Shown here: positions 59,485 through 64,000 of the stretch, in pieces | How positions within the stretch are numbered: the stretch's first letter is position 1 | Layout: every line of letters begins with the position of its first letter | Assembly: GCA_024231905.1 (NCBI GenBank) | Contig: JAAEQC010000164.1 | Location: forward strand, 1 to 64,000 | From: a bacterium | Lineage (GTDB): Bacteria > Krumholzibacteriota > Krumholzibacteriia > LZORAL124-64-63 | Direction of reading: 5' to 3' | Length of the DNA stretch: 64,000 nucleotides | Program-made: the position numbers and the translations under genes | The notes under the pieces: generated by a model | The model's input: only the letters and a program-made list of their open reading frames with translations | What the model was told of the DNA's origin: nothing | The model's database searches: none

Positions 59485-60660
59485 ATGGATACGATCGCGC
59501 GCCGGGAATTCCTCAAGCTGGGCGTCGCCGCAGCTGCCCTGTCCGTACCCGCGGCATCGGCGGTCGCACAACCGTCGGCAGCTGAAGAGGCGGATCTGGG
59601 CCGCCTGCGGAAGGCCGTGCGATTCTTCGGGGACGGGACCGCACCGACTCCCCTGGAAACCGCCCACCTGCTGACCCGTCTGGTCGCTGAGGACTCGTTC
59701 GCCGCCGACCGCTACTCCCGTGGCGGCGTCGTCGAGGACCTGGAGCAACGTTTTGCCGACCTGCTGGGCAAGGAACGCGCGGTGTTCATGCCCACCGGGA
59801 CCCTGGCGAACCACCTAGCCGTGCGCATCCTCTGCGGTGAACGCCGCCGGGTCATCGCCCAGGCCGACAGCCACCTGGTCAACGACGCGGGGGACTGCGC
59901 GCAGACCCTCAGCGGGCTGAACCTGATTACCCTGGCTCCGGGTCGGGTGGATTTCGAGGCCGCAGAGGTGGCGGCGGTCCTGGCGAGGACCGCGGCGGGC
60001 CGGGTCGCGACCGGTGTCGGGGCGATCTCCATCGAATCGCCGGTGCGGCGCCTCGACAACGCGGTGTTCGATTTCGGACGCATGGAAGAAATCTCAGGCC
60101 TGGCCCGCGAACAGGGCATCGGCCTGCACCTGGACGGGGCCCGGTTGCCCGTGGCGTCGGTGCATTCGGGCATCGCCATGGCCGACTACGCCCGCCTCTT
60201 CGACACGGTGTACATCTCGCTGTACAAGTGCTACGACGCCCCTTCGGGCGCGATCCTGGCCGGTCCGGAGTCGTTGTTGGCGGATCTCTACCACCTGCGC
60301 CGGATGTTCGGGGGCGGGATGCCCTACGTCTGGCCCTTCGCCGCGGTGGCGGCTGCGCGACTGGAAGGTTTCGCCGGCGGCTACGCTGCAGCGCTGGGCG
60401 TGGCCCGGGATCTCTTCGGCCTCCTGGAAGCGGACGGTCACTTCGCCATCGAACACGTGACCGACGGCACCAACGTGTTCCGCCTCCGGGTGAGCGGCGT
60501 CGATCCGGGCGCCTGGCGGGATCGTCTCGCTGCCCGGAACATCCACCTGGCGCCGGCGAGTTCCGCAGACGGCCGCTTCACGTTGAAGACGAACCCGACC
60601 CTGAACCGCTCGACGGCACGAGAGCTGGCGGCGGCATTTGCGGCGGCCCGGACCGGTTGA
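59485..60660 (+). CDS. Tat-exported threonine aldolase-like PLP enzyme
   Basis: This is a 391-residue fold type I PLP protein of the beta-eliminating lyase/threonine aldolase family. It has an N-terminal twin-arginine signal: A-R-R-E-F-L-K (R6, R7), then a weakly hydrophobic stretch and a VAQ end. The catalytic part shows FMPTGTLANHLAVRI, HLVNDAGDCAQTL, IGLHLDGARLP (the Asp/Arg pair) and the Schiff-base Lys K248 in SLYKCYDAPSGAIL. The family cleaves threonine or allo-threonine to glycine and acetaldehyde, usually in the cytoplasm. Export as a folded holoenzyme would be unusual. AGAAGGAGG lies just before ATG 59485. Confidence 0.88.
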   Translation: MDTIARREFLKLGVAAAALSVPAASAVAQPSAAEEADLGRLRKAVRFFGDGTAPTPLETAHLLTRLVAEDSFAADRYSRGGVVEDLEQRFADLLGKERAVFMPTGTLANHLAVRILCGERRRVIAQADSHLVNDAGDCAQTLSGLNLITLAPGRVDFEAAEVAAVLARTAAGRVATGVGAISIESPVRRLDNAVFDFGRMEEISGLAREQGIGLHLDGARLPVASVHSGIAMADYARLFDTVYISLYKCYDAPSGAILAGPESLLADLYHLRRMFGGGMPYVWPFAAVAAARLEGFAGGYAAALGVARDLFGLLEADGHFAIEHVTDGTNVFRLRVSGVDPGAWRDRLAARNIHLAPASSADGRFTLKTNPTLNRSTARELAAAFAAARTG

Positions 60661-60767
60661 TGTCGGTCCCGCTCGGGCGTCAGCCCACCGGTCGCCCGCG
60701 GTCGAAACGCGTTGATGGACGATGGCCGGATACCTAGTATTCAGAGGCCGCCTGCCGCGCCCCGTGC

Positions 60768-62915
60768 ATGGTCCGAGCCCCAACCGGAAAGTCTCCCTTG
60801 TCCAGCGAACGACCAGACACTCCTGCGAGCCCCGGTTTTCCGCCGCCGTTTCGCCTGGGTGACTGGCTGGTCGAACCGTCGTTGCACCGGATCACCGGGG
60901 TCGCCGGCGCGCTGCAGTTGAGTCCCCGTAACATGAAGGTCCTCTGCTATCTGGCGCGACAGCCGGGACAGGTGATCTCGCGGGCGGAATTGCTGGACCG
61001 GGTCTGGTCGGGCCAGATCGTCGGCGAAGAGGTCCTGACCGGGGCCGTCTCCGAATTGCGGCAGGCCCTGGGCGACGATACACGCCGGCCGCTCTACATC
61101 GAGACCATACGCAAGGGCGGCTACCGCCTGGTCATGGAGATGGAACCCGCCGAAGCGGAGTTTCCGGCGACCCCCGCTGCGCGGAGCCGGGGCACCGGCG
61201 GGTGGCGATGGGTCGGAGCGGCGATCGTCCTGTTACTCGTCGTCGTGGTCTGGCTGGCGGGTCATGATGGAAGCGAACCGCCCCAAGAGCGGTTCTGGCA
61301 GACTCAGCCTCTGACCAGCCTGGCCGGGAGGGAGGAGTTTCCCGCCCTGTCGCCCGATGGTTCGCGGGTGGTCTACGTGAGGCGGGGCGCCGCCGACGTG
61401 CCCGACCGTCTCTACCTGCGCCAATGCGGCACGACCAACGAGATCCTGCTGGCCGAGGAGCAGGCCAGGCTCAGGCATCCGGCCTGGTCGCCCGACGGTG
61501 CGACCGTGGTCTTCGTCGCTACTGGCGAGGGGAACAGCGTACTCCGGTCGGTGCCGTCTCTCGGCGGCCCGATCATGGACCTGGCGGCCTGGGAGGGCCG
61601 TGCGTGGGGGCTGGACTGGACCCCCGACGGCGGGGGAATCGCGGTTTCAACGGCTGAACCCGGACAACCGGCCCGCATCAGGATCCTGGATCTCCCGACG
61701 CGCCGGTGGCGGCCCCTGACCGACCCGGGCAAGGACCAGGACGATCATCTGCCGGCCTTTGCGCCCGACGGCCGCACCCTGGCCTTCGCACGCCTCGATA
61801 CGCTGGACAGACAACACGTGTACCTGCTGGACCTGCAGACCGAAGAGGCCCAGCCGCGCCGCCTGACCCACCGGACCGCGTATTTCACGAGTCTGTCCTG
61901 GCTACCCGACGGCAGCGGTCTGGTGGCGGCGGCCCTGACCACCGACCACTACCAGATCTGGCGCATCGGATTGGTCGACGGCGCCATGGCAGCGGAACAA
62001 CTGGGCCATCGCCACGTGCTGCAGGCCAGTCTTGCCTCGAGGGGTGCCGGCCTGGCCGCCGCCAGTCTCGATCTGGACTACGACATCGCCGCCGTCGATC
62101 TACATCGGTTCGTGGCCGATAGGGTCGTCCTGCATCCCGAACCGGTTTTTTCTTCCACCTGGCTCGACAGGGAGCCGGCATTCTCGCCGGGTGGCGACCG
62201 TGTGGCCTTCACGTCGGACCGGAGTGGGAAAACGCAGATCTTCCTGGCCGACCTGGAAGATGGTGGCGTGCGGGCGATAGACCATCCGGCAGCTGCGGTG
62301 GTCCGGAACCTGCGCTGGTCGCCGGACGAACGGCACCTGTTCTTCACTCTGAACGACGACCGGCTCAGCTCCAGCTACACCCTGGAGATAGCGTCCGAGA
62401 TCCGGGAGCGACTGGAGTTCGCCGCCGAATCCTGCCGGCTCCAGACGTGGTCCCGCGACGGTGAATGGTTTTACGCCGATCTGCGTGAAGGCCAGGTCTC
62501 GACCTTCGGGCGAATCCGCCGCGACGGTAGCGAGCGCCAGGAACTCCTGCCCGAAGCGGCCGAGTTCGTGCACGAAAGCGTTTCCGGCGACACCCTCCTG
62601 GTCCACGCCCACGCCCACGGGCGTCTTGTCCGCTGGATTCGTGGCACCGAGCCGACAGTACAGAAGCTGCCGTTCGAGCTGCCGGGCCGTATCCGGTATG
62701 CGGCAACGGACCGCCACGTCTACATGCTGGACTCCGACTCGGGTACCAACACCCTGTACCGCTGGGAGATCGCCGCTTGCCGTCTGGACACCCTGGGACT
62801 GCTCGACGCCAGGATCGTCGGGTCCATGACGGTCAGTCCGGACGATTCACGGCTCCTGGTCACAGTCGAGAACCGGCGGGACATGGATCTGATCCTGGTT
62901 CCGGACTTCCACTGA
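60768..62915 (+). CDS. Membrane-anchored winged-helix regulator with PD40 sensor (paralogue)
   Basis: This is a 715-residue one-component receptor like the 10581-12713 gene. A winged helix covers about residues 28-125 (RLGDWLVEPSLHRIT, LLDRVWSGQIVGEEVLTGAVSELRQALGDD, IETIRKGGYRLV). A transmembrane helix follows at about 148-168 (WVGAAIVLLLVVVVWLAG), then a periplasmic PD40/TolB-like propeller (ALSPDGSRVVYVR, SPGGDRVAFTSDRSG). It shares its DNA-binding region strongly with the first paralogue, while the sensor part is diverged, consistent with two different ligands. It starts about 110 bp after the Tat-exported PLP enzyme. Its probable targets are neighbouring exported proteins, such as the SBBP protein that follows. 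Confidence 0.88.
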   Translation: MVRAPTGKSPLSSERPDTPASPGFPPPFRLGDWLVEPSLHRITGVAGALQLSPRNMKVLCYLARQPGQVISRAELLDRVWSGQIVGEEVLTGAVSELRQALGDDTRRPLYIETIRKGGYRLVMEMEPAEAEFPATPAARSRGTGGWRWVGAAIVLLLVVVVWLAGHDGSEPPQERFWQTQPLTSLAGREEFPALSPDGSRVVYVRRGAADVPDRLYLRQCGTTNEILLAEEQARLRHPAWSPDGATVVFVATGEGNSVLRSVPSLGGPIMDLAAWEGRAWGLDWTPDGGGIAVSTAEPGQPARIRILDLPTRRWRPLTDPGKDQDDHLPAFAPDGRTLAFARLDTLDRQHVYLLDLQTEEAQPRRLTHRTAYFTSLSWLPDGSGLVAAALTTDHYQIWRIGLVDGAMAAEQLGHRHVLQASLASRGAGLAAASLDLDYDIAAVDLHRFVADRVVLHPEPVFSSTWLDREPAFSPGGDRVAFTSDRSGKTQIFLADLEDGGVRAIDHPAAAVVRNLRWSPDERHLFFTLNDDRLSSSYTLEIASEIRERLEFAAESCRLQTWSRDGEWFYADLREGQVSTFGRIRRDGSERQELLPEAAEFVHESVSGDTLLVHAHAHGRLVRWIRGTEPTVQKLPFELPGRIRYAATDRHVYMLDSDSGTNTLYRWEIAACRLDTLGLLDARIVGSMTVSPDDSRLLVTVENRRDMDLILVPDFH

Positions 62916-63069
62916 TCCCGACATCAGCGCGGTTATTCCCACATTTGAGCGAAACAGTAGGTTCCCCGTAGCTTCCGCTCAGGTTTCCGGCTCTGTTTAT
63001 CCCGATCATTCTCCAGACTGCCCCATGTGCCATCCCCCGCCCGGCTGATTCCCGGAGTCTGGAGACGAA

Positions 63070-64000
63070 ATGAACAGGACAATCAAGACAATCTGCTTCT
63101 GCATCGGTGTCGTGGCGGCCGGCCTGGGATCGGCCGCGGCGGCCATGGGCCAACCCCTGGCGGAATCCACCTTCTTCGGCGGCGCCGACAGCGAGAACAT
63201 CAACGATCTGACCGTGGACGCCCAAGGCAACATCTTGGTGGTCGGGTACACGTCCTCGGCCGACCTGCCCATGCTGGCTGGGTCCTGGGACCCGACCTTC
63301 GCCGCTCTGCACGACGCCTTTGTGGCCAAGTTCAGCCCCGATCTGAGCGAACTCCTGGCCGTGACCTACCTGGGCGGCGACGGGGTCGATCACGCCTACC
63401 GAGTGGTGGTCGATTCGGTGGGGCAGGTCCTGATCAGCGGCTTCACCGACTCGACGGACCTGCCGGCGACCGGCGGCGCCTACGACCACGGGGGCGCGGC
63501 AACGGACGGCTTCGTGGCTCGTTTCGACGCGGACCTGACGACGCTGCTGGATATGGTCCGCATCGGCGGTACCGGGTCCGATTATGCCTACTCGATCGTG
63601 ATCGACGGAGCCGGACGGGTCTATCTGGCCGGGGAAACCTCGTCGAACGACCTGCCGGTCACCGGCGGGGCCTACGCCACCTCCCGGGCGACCGGCAGCG
63701 CAGGCCACACCGATTTCTTCGTCAGCTGCTTCAGCGCCGATCTCACCACCCTGGTGGCCTCGACCTACCTGGGCGGCAACGATCTCGAGATCCATTCTGA
63801 CCTGGGCCTGGATCCGGGCGGTGACGTCGTGCTCCTGGGAGCGACCCAGTCGGGCGATTTCCCCACCACCGAGGGCGCCTGGGACCGCTCCCACAACGGC
63901 AGCGCCGACGTCGTCGTGGCCCGGTTGTCGGCCGATCTGACCACCCTGTTGCACGCCACGTTGCTGGGCGGTTCCTCCTACGACCGGCCCTTCGATCTGG
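63070..64000 (+). CDS. SBBP-repeat exported protein (partial, runs off the window)
   Basis: An open frame of 310 codons begins at ATG 63070 after GGAGACGAA and continues past the end. The start encodes a Sec signal (IKTICFCIGVVAAGLGSAAAA). Beta-propeller SBBP repeats follow: FGGADSENINDLTVDAQGN, then repeated D-G-F-V-A-R/K-F plus YLGG-x-G-x-D units and A-G-E/Y-T-x-S-x-D-L-P. Such proteins are usually surface or secreted. The 3' end and any sorting tail lie outside the window, so type and length are unknown. Confidence 0.85.
   Translation, partial: MNRTIKTICFCIGVVAAGLGSAAAAMGQPLAESTFFGGADSENINDLTVDAQGNILVVGYTSSADLPMLAGSWDPTFAALHDAFVAKFSPDLSELLAVTYLGGDGVDHAYRVVVDSVGQVLISGFTDSTDLPATGGAYDHGGAATDGFVARFDADLTTLLDMVRIGGTGSDYAYSIVIDGAGRVYLAGETSSNDLPVTGGAYATSRATGSAGHTDFFVSCFSADLTTLVASTYLGGNDLEIHSDLGLDPGGDVVLLGATQSGDFPTTEGAWDRSHNGSADVVVARLSADLTTLLHATLLGGSSYDRPFDL

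Overview
This 64 kb window is GC-rich bacterial chromosome (roughly two thirds G+C by eye). It is densely coded and has many 4-bp ATGA or GTGA overlaps between neighbouring genes. I saw no rRNA, tRNA, CRISPR array or insertion sequence. Several exported proteins end in an NPFNP-type FlgD-Ig/type IX-like tail. There are also a type IV pilus minor-pilin/PilY1 operon, cadherin-free FG-GAP, SBBP and choice-of-anchor-type surface proteins, and membrane-anchored winged-helix/PD40 receptors. Together these suggest a didermal bacterium of the FCB/Gemmatimonadota/Krumholzibacteriota/Eisenbacteria neighbourhood. That placement is inference from protein style; no marker gene here settles it.

Layout. (1) 1-7.3 kb: a divergent AT-rich spacer, hflX, then a minor-pilin operon (FimT/GspH-like, PilV, PilW, PilX, PilY1) with a candidate sigma-54 promoter and an unknown exported protein. 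(2) 7.3-12.7 kb, minus strand: three overlapping genes for a one-component winged-helix/PD40 receptor, a phytase-like esterase and a GT39-like/TPR membrane protein. (3) 12.9-18.7 kb: an NTF2-like protein with a beta-propeller lipoprotein; an ECF sigma/putative anti-sigma/double-PDZ operon; and a small XRE regulator/membrane protein/alpha-beta hydrolase operon behind an array of CTTGAC sites. (4) 18.7-22.5 kb: a large FG-GAP surface protein and a DUF309 protein.

(5) 22.6-42.0 kb, minus strand: the centre of interest, a run of 19 closely packed genes that reads as one long operon, with apbE (42.3-43.4 kb) just upstream. From promoter-proximal to distal it holds: a cytochrome-like lipoprotein, a beta-barrel, a di-haem HzsA-like PD40 protein, a TlpA thioredoxin, DUF4266, DUF3570, an NHL protein with an NPFNP tail, envelope proteins and lipoproteins, an SH3/beta-barrel protein, a PepSY-like protein, a coiled-coil protein, a 1645-residue TPR lipoprotein, a second TPR lipoprotein, ExbB, two ExbD proteins and an AgmX/TonB-like transducer. 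This joins a redox/flavinylation module to a proton-motive-force-driven trans-envelope module. The motor resembles the composition of myxobacterial Agl/Glt or a specialised TonB system. One ExbD keeps the membrane Asp and the other has Asn at that position. The NHL protein carries a DPTSGAT match to the ApbE FMN-attachment motif.

(6) 43.5-51.7 kb: accessory genes, including a dockerin-like protein, MarR with an FMN/NAD(P)H-type oxidoreductase sharing a nearly identical 19-bp operator, a POT transporter, VF530 and AraC/GyrI proteins, DUF3788, a methyltransferase, homocysteine S-methyltransferase and small exported proteins. (7) 51.9-64.0 kb: a 2467-residue subtilisin with four ~430-residue modules and an NPFNP tail, a Tat-exported threonine-aldolase-like PLP enzyme, a second winged-helix/PD40 receptor, and an SBBP-repeat protein cut by the window edge.
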